Position numbers and translations under genes: made by a program. Under the pieces are notes generated by a model. That model saw only the letters and a list, made by a program, of their open reading frames with translations, ran no database searches and was not told the origin of the DNA. Of a DNA stretch of 64,000 bases, positions 1 to 10,563 are shown piece after piece. This DNA is from Ophioceras dolichostomum (taxonomy: Eukaryota > Ascomycota > Sordariomycetes > Magnaporthales > Ophioceraceae). Where the stretch lies: contig PYST01000177.1 of the NCBI GenBank assembly GCA_003049485.1, forward strand, positions 1-64,000, in the 5' to 3' direction. Position 1 is the stretch's first letter. Every line of letters starts with the position of its first letter.

Positions 1-2072
1 CTCCTCTACCTACCCTTAACCTTGTGTGCACTGTGGTGGCCCGGTGGCAGCTTGCTGTCTCTTCTAAGGTTGTTCTGCAACCCTACCTTTCCTTGGTGGC
101 TTCCATATCACACATACGCACACACACGCATACACTTGTCCATATCCCGTGCATCCCAACCTCGTCTCGTCCTGCATCCAGTTTCCGTAATACTTTTCCT
201 TTTTCTTACATACCCAAGATCTTTTTTTGAAACCCCTTACTTGCTCTCATCTTTCCTGAACAGAAAAGCGCACTTGGCCGCTTTGAACACACCGCATCGA
301 CGAAGAAGAATATTGAAAGGGAGAAAGGGGCAAAAGGAGAGAAAGGATAAAGGAAGGATTAGGGAAAACTTGGGGACGTGCGAGTCGCAAGCCAATTCCT
401 TTTTTTCTGGGGCGCCAATCGTCGAGGTTTCGGGACGACCTTACCTGAAGCACAGGCCGCAGGCATTTTCGCAGGCTCTCTGTCGGCCTGCCGGGACAGG
501 CGCAGCATAATCGCGCGTTAATTTTCCCCTCTCAAGCGCCACCGCACGCACATTGAACCTTTTTATTCCCCTCAGCATCAACGCCACTAGGGTTGGTTGG
601 AAGGAGAGAAGAGTGCGTGAGAGGAGAGAAGAAGAAGAAGAGGAACAGGCGCACTTGTTCTGCTTCGTTTTGGACGACGACACGACGACAACGAACCCGG
701 ATCGAGGACCACGACTAGACGCCTGCGGGCTTCTTATCCAGTCATCACCACTTGCGCGGATCGCAGGCGCATCGATCGGGATCTCTTCTCGTTCTTGATG
801 TGGTGGCTCTGACGTGTCACCGGGAGCATTTTCAAGCCGTCTTCCGTCTTCCGTCTTTCGTGCGCTTCCTTGCTGCACCAGCCTTCAGTTCTGTGTGGTC
901 TTGGCCGTCGCCCTAGCGCTATTGCGAACTTTGCGACGAACTTTGCGACTCTTGATCCGACTAGTCGCACAGGAGTTTGCTCATTGTTGAGCATTGTTGA
1001 GGACGGGAAGGAATCTCGGGAGTCTTGGAGAGGGATCGAATCGCCTCCACGACTTACTCAGGCCCTCACGCCGCCGTCACCACACCTCAACCGGCGTCGT
1101 CAACTCTGCTGCTAGTTTTGGCGTGGTTTTCGCCAGTTCAGCCCGGGCTGTCCACCTTAGTTGTCCTGCTCGCTCGCTCGCTCTCACAGCCAACCTGGAG
1201 ACTTACTCCGCCGAGGGGGCGATCCAGCGCAGCAGCAGTGCACGCACGCACGCACGCAGGCGGCTCGCAGCTCGCAGCACCAAGTTGCAGCGCAACGCAG
1301 CGCACATCGACGCACAAGCACAACAACCCCCGCTTCTCACCAGCACCAAACCACTACCGGTGCAGCCAGCCCAGCCCAGCTTCACCCAACGAAATCCTGC
1401 AGGCTGATCACACTCATCCCCAAGCCGATTGCGCACCACACGAGACGAACCTGCATTTCCCATAAGAGGCCATCACGCGCTGGCGACTCGCCTGGGGACG
1501 ATCATCCACACTCTCAAGAGACTTCTCAAAAGACTTAAGACTCACGAACACTCTTAACACTCCGCCCGTCCGAACCCGCTCGTCCATCTTTGGATCTTGG
1601 ATCTTGGGGTCGATCTCGTCTCCACTCTACACCTGAGTCCACTCGACATTCGACTCAGACCTCGCTCTGCCCGGCGCTTTCCAAGTCGGAGCTCAGCCTG
1701 CTTGCCGTCGCTTGCTGTCGCTGGAATCAAGGCGCCAAGCAAGATTCATCCCCCAAAAGCCTCCAGCTAAGAGCGCTTAGGTCGCCGGCTCAGCCTCGAT
1801 TTTCATCTCGCTTCATTTTCACCGTAATTCACTGAGAGCCCACTCACCACAAACAAACTGCTGTCTCCTATTTTTCTAATCGGGTCTTGTGGGGAGGCCT
1901 CGGTATTGTAACACGACTCGCCACCTATAACGAACGCTCTTACGACACTAGCCTGGACTGACTCTCAGAGTCTTCGGGCCGGCCGTTTCTCACACCCCGT
2001 CGCCCCCGCGCGGGAGTGCGTTTCAACACGCTTGATCGGGTCTTTAGCGTGCGCAAACCGCATTCGGTCTGA
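1..2072. other. Upstream non-coding region of the Zn2Cys6-acetyltransferase gene
   Basis: No convincing gene is visible here. Open frames on both strands overlap each other, are low-complexity, and show no recognisable domain. The stretch has pyrimidine-rich tracts, a GAAGAAGAAG run near 628-645 and many CACA/CGCACG micro-repeats near 1240-1260. I read it as a long promoter and probable 5' untranslated leader of the gene starting at 2073. A leader intron cannot be excluded without transcript data. Confidence 0.6.
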
Positions 2073-4516
2073 ATGAAGATGTCGAGCTTCACGGCCCTCA
2101 ACGGGGCTTCACCCAAAGCCACTGAGGGCATCAACGGCAACACAACGGAGGCGAAACGGACTGGTTCCGAAGAGCGACGCGGTGATGCGCCTCTGCCGCC
2201 ACCACCACCACCAACATCAACTGCCTCCTCTGCTCCTGCACCTGCCCATACCCCTGCCCCTACCCGGATACCCGAACCCCAAACGCCCGCCAACGATGCC
2301 TCGCCTAGTAGCCTGAGGGAACGCGAACGGGAATTAGAACGGCAACGGGAGCGGGAGCGGGAGCGGGAAGAAGAGCGTGAGAGGGAACGAGAGCGTGAGA
2401 GGGAACGAGAACGGGATCGTGACACAGATCGTGAAAAGGAGACCTGGAGGCCACGCAGCGCGGCCCGATCACCCTACCAGTCGACGGGATACCCAGAGGT
2501 CGACAGCAACTCACAAAAACGCAAGAGGACACCTTCGCCAGAACCCAGGCGAGAGCGGGAGCCACTACCCAGGCTCGACGTGGAGGACAGGTCTAGGTCC
2601 GGATCACATGACACCGCCAGCCCAGAGGATGAGTACCGTGAGCGTGACAGCGACCGGAGGTATCCCCCACAATCGGCCAACAGGGACGACTGGGGCGCCA
2701 ACTACGAGCAGGTCCACTCAGCAGTGCCCAACTCGGCCATCAGCGAGGTCGACCCGATCGACAGCAACCTGGGCCGGGGAGACCGTCGTCAGATGCACTC
2801 GCCCAACGACTACGCCGCCAACTCGCCAGATGGGGACGAGCGGTCTGTATCGGGATACGCGAGCCAGTACACACCGGAGCAGCGCCGTGACGGTGTGGTC
2901 CAGTCAGATCCCAAGAGGAGAAAGCGGAACTTCAGCAATCGGACGAAGACGGGATGCCTGACATGTCGCAAGCGCAAGAAGAAGTGCGACGAGGCCAAGC
3001 CGGAGTGTATGTGCCTATTCCCCCCATCATTCCTACCCAATAATTAGCCCCCTGTCCTATCTATCGACAAACAGGCTAACAGGTGGCATAATATTGGCCT
3101 GGCTCAACAGGCAGCAACTGCATGCGTGGCGGCTTCGTGTGCGCCGGTTACCTGCCACAGCGAGGTAGTTGGCCCAAGCCGGAAGCCCCTCCCAAGCCGA
3201 TCGCGACGGTGGTGCAGATCGAGAGCAAGGATCCCACGTACGTCCCTCCTGGGGCGTACGGCTTTCCCTCGACCCAAGCCGCGTATGGCAGCCTCACAGT
3301 GTCGTCGCCACAAAAGCGCGAACCCCTGCCAGCGCCGTATCGCGGTCCTTCGCTGCGCATTGAGCCGCCTCAAAGCCGGCTGTTGTCGGACGATGACCGC
3401 GCCACGGCCTCGACCATCCCCAGTGCCTCCGTCATGGGCGGCGAAAAGCTCTCGGCGCTCTCGGCGCCTTCGGCTTTCCCCAGCAATGCGGCCAACGCGT
3501 TCCCGACCCCGGTCAGCGCAGCGCCTCTCCCGTTCCCCTCAGAGCGCAAGGACTACCCGCAACGCGTCCCGCCACTACACGACCTGAGCAGGACAGAAAC
3601 GCTTGAGCCGATGAGGGAAGGCGGCGCACTAAAGCCCAACACGCTCCCGCAGATCAACGTCTTGCACACCGGCGGGGTGGCGGCTATGACTCCCAACAGC
3701 GCAGTTCCGCCCAGCGGAGTGCAGGCCACGGCGGCGATGGCGCTCTCGCACTCGCACACCTTCTCCTCGCCCAGCTCGGCCGTGTCGCGCCCGCGCCGCG
3801 CCAAGGATGAGATGCTGGCCGGCAAGGCCTTCTACCCGTTCGACAAGGAGCTCGTACTCGAGCGCGAGCGGTGCAGCAGCGCCGTGTGGCGCTTCAACAA
3901 CGCGACGAACCCCAATAACGGCGTCTCACCCACCGAGCGGAGCCGCCTGTTCCGCGAGATCCTGCAGCCGCGCGAGGGCGTGCAGATCACGCCGACGCAG
4001 ACGTCGCTCGTCACGCACACGGGCCGCCTCGGCGACAACGTCGTCGTCGAGGCCCCCTTCGCGTGCGACTACGGCTACAACATCAAGATCGGCGGGTCCG
4101 TCGTCGTGGGGCGCAACTGCACCATCAACGACGCCGCCGAGGTCGTCATCGGGGAGAACGTCATAATCGGCCCCAACGTCAGCATCTACACCACCGATGC
4201 CGAGACGGATCCCCGCATGCGCCACGGCCTCCGCACCATGCTCAAGGCCGAGCCTGTCGTCATCGAGGAGAACGTGTTCATCGGCGCCAACACCATTATC
4301 CTTCCCGGCGTCACTATCGGGGCGCACACGACTGTAGGCGCAGGCTCGTTAGTAACAAAGGTATGTATTTTCTCCACCCGTATTGTATTCTCTTCCGTTC
4401 ACATCAGAATCGCTGACAGTCTTCTCTTTTGCCCGTCATTATAGAGTCTCCCAGCCCGCCACGTCTGCATGGGCAGCCCGGCGAAGCCTGTAAGGCCGAT
4501 CATGTTCATTCGATGA
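2073..4516 (+). CDS. Zn2Cys6 transcription-factor / maltose-acetyltransferase-type hexapeptide fusion protein
   Basis: Three exons, 2073-3006, 3111-4360 and 4445-4516, give 751 residues. The first intron starts GTATGT and falls inside the zinc cluster; joining restores a perfect CX2CX6CX6CX2CX6C binuclear cluster at residues 295-322, which confirms the splice. The N-terminal 290 residues are disordered, Pro-rich and then a long Arg/Glu repeat (about residues 85-125). After a Ser/Pro linker comes a Mac-type domain (about 543-599, starting KDEMLAGKAFYPF), then left-handed beta-helix hexapeptide repeats (about 615-745) with the usual GAHTTVGAGSLV end. The C-terminus reads ARHVCMGSPAKPVRPI. From family knowledge the hexapeptide part would acetylate a small hydroxyl-bearing substrate using acetyl-CoA, while the zinc cluster predicts DNA binding in the nucleus. 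Such fusions occur in other Pezizomycotina. The substrate and the target genes are unknown. Confidence 0.88.
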
Positions 4517-6186
4517 ACATAACATGAGCTACGGGTCAAAGCCTCGAGCTTAAAAAAACGAGAAAAAAATTCTACCCCATTTTGTCCACTCTGTTTCTAT
4601 ACCTCTCCCTGATTCTGGCCATACTACAAGAACCATATAGAACGGGTGCGGGACTCGTGCTCCCGCCGCTCTTTGTTTTCCTGCCTGCATATTATGCCAT
4701 TTAATACCTCGCCTACTGTCTTCCATCACTCATTTCCTTATTTCTCTCCTTCTCTTTCTTTCTGTCTTGTGTGTGGCTGTCTGTCTTCTCATCTCATTTA
4801 CTTGGCATGACTTGATACCCAATCCATCATCACCACACATCATAGGAAGGACACGCTCACTCACCCACCTGCTGACAACGTTGTCACGTCCGAATGAGCA
4901 CACAAACAAACAAACAAGGATATTCAGAAGCAGAAATCCGGAAACAAGAAGGAAAGAGCAAAAAAAACATTTGTTAAATCTGTTTTGTCAGTCATTTATT
5001 GTTTTTGGACCATATAAAGGGGCGGTCTGCCATATTCCTGTCTTTTCCTTATACCCCATCTTGTTTCTCTCTTTCCCTTTTGCATCGTTTTGTTTTGCCT
5101 AATGCCTGTTTTTTTGGGGGGGTTTTCTGGTGTTCATAGCAAGCATGGCGGGTTTCATCTCTGGGGTTTGTGTGAAGAAAAGGCTCTGGCAGCTTAGTTT
5201 TTACCACACACAGGAGGGGATGGATGACTCGGATGGGTAAATACTACTGCCTATGATGGATGATGATAGAGGGGTCGGGGAAACGAAACGATTCATCAAC
5301 GAATGGGATGTTCTCCTGTTCTCTTTACTGGGGAGAGGAGTGGTTTGTTTTTTCAGGATTTTGTGGAATAGTGTCTTGTAATCAGTTCCATCAGTCCAAG
5401 TCTTATCAAGACGGCCTCATTCGGGCTGTTCGTAAACAAACAAATACAGTCTTTGTACAAATGAATCTCCTCCACTCAGTGGTTCGAAACTAACGAACCC
5501 CTTCCCCCCCTCATCCATGGTTCCGAAAATTTTGGAGTGTGCTGCTTGTACATGTCCTTGGATGAAGCCCTTAGCTGTTGGCGTTTGGGGTAGGCATTCT
5601 GTATCATCTCGAAATTGGCTCTATGTTAGGTACGATATCTTGAGGGGCTTTTCTCATTTCATCCTTATCTACCTACCTACCCACTGGCTACTGCACTGCT
5701 GGCAGAGAGATGAAATCACAGAAAGGCAAGGAAGAAAGAGACAGACCGGGGCGAATGATGGCGATGCTATATAGATAGATGCGTTGATTTTGTGCGTACG
5801 AATCCCTTGATCACGGTGATGATCACGCTGCTGCTGTTACTGATGAACATAATAATTTTGAGGAGGATGATGATGATCCTCATGGTCCGTCAACATACGG
5901 GAACATTCACCCAGCACTGCATTCCATTCACGGGTGTCCGTCAGGGCCATTATCAGTTCAAAAGTCGGCCGAGGCAAACACTGTATTTGCACGCAGTCCA
6001 TCTACCTCCTCCCCCCTGCTTCTACTCAAACATGTGCCTCAAGCCTCTTCTATCCCTGCAAATCCGTGCGTGGTATCACGCAGAGTAACGCCCGCGCTGC
6101 ACCCATTCTGATCATCGTTACAAGCAGCCGATCTCCCAGAACCACCATGCCATGCCATGCCATGCTAAACCCGGCAATGCCCTCTA
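4517..6186. other. Intergenic region between convergent genes
   Basis: This is 3' flanking DNA of two convergent genes. It is T-rich near 4550-4800, with pyrimidine stretches and short CTAC/TACC tandem motifs near 5670. Short open frames lack any domain signal. I see no RNA gene. Confidence 0.6.
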
Positions 6187-8316
6187 CTACTTCTTCTGCC
6201 TCTTCGAGCTCTTATCGCTCGTCGTGCTCAGAACGCTGGCGCTGCGTTTGTGGGCGCCGCTACTGCCAGGCCTCGACGAAGGGCGCGTGTTAGGTCTCTC
6301 CTTCTCCTTCTCCTTCTCCTTGTCCTTGTCTTTGTCCTTATCGGCACCAGCGTCGCCGTTCTCTGTAGCGGTGGCGACCCCGTCTTCGTTCGTGGTGGCA
6401 ACGGTTCCGTTCGTCGTCGCCGCCGCCGCCGCCTCTGTCGCTGCGGCGCCGGCATCACCATTGGTGGCGGGGGCGGATGGGGCCTTGTCGCCACCGCCGG
6501 CGGTTTTAGGAGGCTGGTCTTCCGCCGTCACCGCCGCCTTGTGTCCTGCCGCCTTGTCTGCCGACGCCTTGGCTTCCGAGTCCGGGGGCTGTGGGGCGGC
6601 GGCTGCGGGTGCGGCGGCGTCTTTGTCTTTGTCTTTCTCTTTCTTGTCGTTGCTGCCCCCGCCGCCGCTGCCGTTGCCGTCCGCGGCACCATGGGTCTCG
6701 CTCGATGACGCCGATGGCTGCGTTGCTGCCGGCGCTGCCGGCGGCTGCGGCTTGCTCTTCTCCCTCTCGGCGCGCCGGGCCTGCTCGATCTTGATCTCGC
6801 CGTCGAGCTTGTCGAGCTGCTTGCGCAGGTCGACTAGCTGGGTGACCGTCTGGACGAGCTGCTCGAACTGCTGCGTGACGGCCGCGGTCGGCATGGTGAG
6901 GCGCGAGGGTATGTCGAGCTCGTTGAGCGCGTTCGTGATCCGCATCTGCTGCTGGCCGCTCTTGTGGGAGAACAGCTTGTTGACCCGTTCGTACCGGAAG
7001 GTCGGCCCGGAGCCGAGCCGGTCGTGGTACGAGACCCCGTAGACCTGCTCTTCCTGCTCGGTGAGCTTCCGGCGCTCGGGCTGCTGCGCGCCCTTCTTGT
7101 TGCCCTTCGTGGGCGGGCCTTCCTTGGGCGTGGGCATCTCGCCGGCCCCGATGGAGTCGCGGTGGCCTGACGCCGAGGCGGCCGCGATGCTCTCCCGGCG
7201 GTTCCCCTCCCCGCCCGCGCTTGGGGGCTGGCCGTTGGGGCCAGCCGAAGCTGGGCTGACGCCGTCGGGGCCCATGAGGGACTTCCGCTTCTTGGACTTG
7301 TCTGCCACCATGAGGTTCTGAAGCAGCGTCGCCAGGCCTTGGCTCGACTTGAAAGCGCTGATGTCCTGGTCTGAGGCCGGGAAGTCCAGGCGGCTGTACA
7401 GGTCGCGACGCTCCTCGTTGAAGCGCTCTTGCCTGGCGATGATGCGCTTCACTTCCAGGAGCAGAGACTCTTCTTCCCGAGCCTGCTCCTTGGATATGCT
7501 CAGCGCCTGGACGGCAAACTTCTTCCGCTGCGTCTCCATCTCGGGGTCGAAGTTGAGCATCGTCTCGTACAGAGAGAACTCTGGCTGCGTCATGTACTGC
7601 GCCGGCTTCTGTACGGCCATCATCTTGGCCGCAACTTCGTAATACCTGGCCTTTAGGTCCTCCATCGACCGCTGCTTGGGAACCGGCACAACGGCAGTAC
7701 TGTTCCCGTTCGTAGCGTCTCCCTCCGGCAACCTTGGACTGTAGTCGTACCGGTCCCAAATGATCGGCCACCTGAGGTCGAAGTCCCTCGCCAGCTCAAG
7801 CAGATAGTCCGTCTCGTCCCTCGTCCAGTCGTCGCGTCGCAGTCGGGAGTTGTACTGGTCGTCGTTGTACTGTGGTATGTCCACCTGCACGTTGAATTTC
7901 GCAAAGGCCGAGTCCTCAGTCTGGTCCGTGGTGGGCACTGATGATGATGGCTGGGCACCATCAGCGTCCGCCATCGGCGCATCATCACCATCGCCTGGAG
8001 GCGGGGGGCCGTCGCGGTTCCCCTCCGTCTTCCGTCTCCAGTGGCGCAGGATGAGGCCGGAATCTTCCCTCGCTGAATTCTTGAACGCGCACATCTCCCA
8101 TCGCGCCGCCGGCTTTCGGCTCGCCTGGCGCCGCTTCTTGAAGATGGAGATCTCGGGCACGATCGCGATCGGATTGTCGCCGCCGAGATTCTGCACTTCT
8201 CGCGCCAGACCCTTCAGGTTGGGCCGGGGCGCCGAAGGCTTCGCCTTTTTCGAAGGGCGGGGAGCGGACCCATCTTGTGGTAAGTTGAGCACATCGCGCA
8301 CATCGTGGGAGGTCAT
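6187..8316 (-). CDS. swc4: SWR1-complex / NuA4 subunit Swc4 (DMAP1 homologue)
   Basis: A single uninterrupted frame of 709 residues starting MTSHDVRDVLNLP. An in-frame ATG 93 nt upstream (8409) exists, but the residues it would add look like leader sequence. The N-terminal basic region is followed by a SANT/Myb-like domain (about residues 145-195; DDWTRDETDYLLELARDFDLRW, read in two parts). After it comes the DMAP1-type region: a helical segment with SISKEQAREEESLL and a block containing RYERVNKLFSHKSGQQQMR. The last 200 or so residues are Ala/Pro/Lys-rich and low complexity. In yeasts Swc4 is shared by the SWR1 remodeller, which deposits H2A.Z, and the NuA4 histone acetyltransferase, so a nuclear chromatin role is expected. 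It is divergent from the p24 gene and shares a 654-bp promoter interval with it. Confidence 0.9.
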   Translation of the reverse strand: MTSHDVRDVLNLPQDGSAPRPSKKAKPSAPRPNLKGLAREVQNLGGDNPIAIVPEISIFKKRRQASRKPAARWEMCAFKNSAREDSGLILRHWRRKTEGNRDGPPPPGDGDDAPMADADGAQPSSSVPTTDQTEDSAFAKFNVQVDIPQYNDDQYNSRLRRDDWTRDETDYLLELARDFDLRWPIIWDRYDYSPRLPEGDATNGNSTAVVPVPKQRSMEDLKARYYEVAAKMMAVQKPAQYMTQPEFSLYETMLNFDPEMETQRKKFAVQALSISKEQAREEESLLLEVKRIIARQERFNEERRDLYSRLDFPASDQDISAFKSSQGLATLLQNLMVADKSKKRKSLMGPDGVSPASAGPNGQPPSAGGEGNRRESIAAASASGHRDSIGAGEMPTPKEGPPTKGNKKGAQQPERRKLTEQEEQVYGVSYHDRLGSGPTFRYERVNKLFSHKSGQQQMRITNALNELDIPSRLTMPTAAVTQQFEQLVQTVTQLVDLRKQLDKLDGEIKIEQARRAEREKSKPQPPAAPAATQPSASSSETHGAADGNGSGGGGSNDKKEKDKDKDAAAPAAAAPQPPDSEAKASADKAAGHKAAVTAEDQPPKTAGGGDKAPSAPATNGDAGAAATEAAAAATTNGTVATTNEDGVATATENGDAGADKDKDKDKEKEKEKERPNTRPSSRPGSSGAHKRSASVLSTTSDKSSKRQKK

Positions 8317-8970
8317 CGTAGTTATGTTTGCAGTGGGTGGAGAACCCGCAATCGTCGTCGCGGGGAGTTTTAGAGGTCGTCGGGGATAAAAATTCCGGGC
8401 TGTAACCACGGTCGCATTAAAATAGCGCTAGCGAATATCGCAATACATTTGGTAGGGGAAAAAAATGACAAAGAAGAAAATCAAAGGACAGGAGCGAAAA
8501 ACAAAGCGATAACGCGATGGCTTCGATGGTAATTGCGTGATGGACGCGGTGACTCAATTGACCTTCTGAGGTTCCGATTGACACGGCCGTTTTGAAGCTC
8601 TAGAAGGCCTGGAGCGGCCAAAAAAAAAGTTGGAGAGCTAAAAGTTGGAGGACCCGCACACACGTGACGGCCAGCCGCGAACCCCTGTCCAGGAAACTTT
8701 TCTAACGTGGCAGCTTAGGAACTTCAAGCTGGCCCGAGTTGGACGTCAGAAGCAGCATCCCGTCCAGACACCCGAAGCGACCTCCTCGAGTAGGACGAAA
8801 CAAACAACCACCACCACCGCCGACGAAGCAAGCAATATCGAAAGGCTGTGGTTTCTCTGTCAATTGGCATTGCCCGGTTGGTATTTAGGGGCTTGTCGGG
8901 TTTCTTCTGCCCAAGCAAGCAAGGCCATATCTCAGCCCGCCTCGTCTGGCAAGGGGCCATCAAACACACC
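8317..8970. promoter_or_regulatory. Bidirectional promoter interval swc4 / p24
   Basis: 654 bp separate the divergent start codons. The interval has A-rich runs (8458-8500 and around 8620) and no open frame with domain support. It must carry the promoter and leader elements of both genes. I could not identify a clear TATA element or a specific factor site. Confidence 0.5.
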
Positions 8971-9888
8971 ATGAAGACACTCTTCTCCCTGCTCTCCCTG
9001 AGCGCCGTGGCGCAGGCGCTCTACTTCTACGTCGACGGCACGACTCCAAAATGCTTCTACGAAGAATTGCCAAAGGACACGCTCGTGGTCGGCCACTACA
9101 CAGCTGAGGAGTACGACGAGCAGCGAGGGGCGTGGTGGAAGCACGATGGGATCAGCATCTACATCTCGGTTGATGTGCGTATATCTAGCCAACCGAGTCC
9201 AGCCCAGCCCAGCCCAGCCTTGTAACCCTACCCGTTCCAGGGGGGATGTTGTACCGCCGCAACATACGAACAGTCATAACCAACCGCTAACCACGCACTT
9301 GTTCCTTGATACAGGAGACCTTCGACCGCGACCACCGCGTCGTCTCGCAAAAGGGCAGCGGCAGCGGGCGCTTCACCTTCACAGCCGCCGAGGCGGGCGA
9401 GCACAAGCTGTGCTTCACCCCTTCGTCCAACAGCGGCAAGACGGGGTGGCTGTCGACGGCGAACCCTAACGGGGGCATCCGGCTGAGCCTGGACCTCGCC
9501 ATCGGCGAGACCTCCGCCCTGGAGAGCAGCGACAGGGACAAGCTGGCCGACATCGCCACCCGCATCAAGGACCTCAACCTGCGTCTGCAGGACATCAGAC
9601 GCGAGCAGGTCTTCCAGAGGGTAAGTTGAGATGTCTTCCCACCTGGATAAGATGGTCCCAAATACAGTGCTTGCCCCCCCTGCGAGTTCCCCGGATCTTC
9701 CTTCACTGTTGGCTAACAAGCAACACCATTATCCACAGGAACGTGAAGCCGAGTTCAGGGACCAGTCCGAGTCGACCAACGCGCGCGTCATCCGGTGGAT
9801 CATCATCCAGGTCATCGTCCTGGGCGCCACCTGCGCATGGCAGCTGTCGCACTTGAGGTCTTTCTTCATCAAACAGAAGCTCACTTAG
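8971..9888 (+). CDS. p24 family (emp24/gp25L/Erp) ER-Golgi cargo receptor
   Basis: Exons 8971-9174, 9315-9620 and 9739-9888 encode 219 residues, typical for p24 proteins. There is a signal peptide (MKTLFSLLSLSAVAQA), then a GOLD domain with the conserved Cys pair (TPKCFYEE and HKLCFTP). A coiled-coil neck (about 150-185, IKDLNLRLQDIRREQ) leads to one transmembrane helix (WIIIQVIVLGATCAW). The short cytosolic tail ends LRSFFIKQKLT: the FF pair and the KxKxx lysines match COPII and COPI sorting signals. The lumenal start most resembles the Erp1/Erp5/Erp6 (alpha) group. It should cycle between ER and Golgi as part of a p24 hetero-oligomer. Introns begin GTGCGT and GTAAGT and both lie in phase 0. 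Confidence 0.93.
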
Positions 9889-10443
9889 AAAGCAGAGTGA
9901 AACGAAAACAACAAACCCACGAATACAATCTTAGCAACACTATTACTTGACGCCAATGAACAAACATATCCCCCCAGTTCCCTCTTCTTCTCTCTTGGGG
10001 ATAGCGAACGCAAGCAGCCAGCCGGTGCTCGCGTGAGGAGGAACCCAAACCCTTTACTTCGTAAACCTACCTAGGTCGTCAAGTCACTCCACAGGGAGAA
10101 GAAGCAGGAAGGGAGTAGATGTGGATGAGTGGGTACCTGCGTAGTAGTCCACCTAGGAAAGGAAATGTCTTTTTTGTTTTGAACCGCGATCCGAATCGCA
10201 CACGGGGCCGGCCGGGCGGCGGTATCATGGCGTTTAAACTACATGTACTTCTCATTATATCATTATTTTATGTGCCTGGTTCACGAGCGGTATTTCTCTT
10301 TCTCACTTCTCCCTCGCTCCCCGTGCAGGTTGCGGCTTGCTACCGAGTCCCTCAGTTTGGCGTCATGTGCCTAAGACTGTGACGATGTGGATGAAATAGT
10401 TTGGCACTGGGATATATAAATCACTCTACGATAGTGACCTAAC
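9889..10443. other. Intergenic region with TATA element upstream of 5S rRNA
   Basis: This is the 3' flank of the p24 gene, then a 5S upstream region. A TATATAAA motif at 10413-10420 lies 24-31 bp before the predicted 5S start. That matches the upstream TATA box known to be needed for Neurospora 5S transcription. No protein gene is visible. Confidence 0.6.
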
Positions 10444-10563
10444 ACATACGACCATATCTAGCAGAATACTCGGGATCCCGTCCGCTCTCCCCTAGATAAA
10501 CTGCTAAGAGCTGAAATAGTAGTTGGGTGGGTGACCACCAGCGAATTCTCGGTGTTGTATGTT
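10444..10563 (+). rRNA. rrn5: 5S ribosomal RNA (dispersed single copy, divergent sequence type)
   Basis: A 120-nt match to the fungal 5S fold, beginning ACATACGACCATA and ending GTGTTGTATGTT, so the terminal helix I is intact. The central conserved parts are present: GGGATCCCGTCCGCTCTCCC and GTTGGGTGGGTGACCACCAG. Helix II differs from the common Neurospora sequence, but AGCAG (from 10460) pairs with CTGCT (10501-10505), so the change is compensated. The helix near 10509-10514 also still pairs with 10549-10553. An internal pol III promoter, the upstream TATA element and a downstream T run (about 10577-10581) support a working gene. Dispersed, heterogeneous 5S copies are known from Pezizomycotina. 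Confidence 0.9.

Noticed and set aside
6152..7042. A 296-codon plus-strand frame
   Set aside because: Antisense to swc4, Ser/Ala/Leu low-complexity, no domain.
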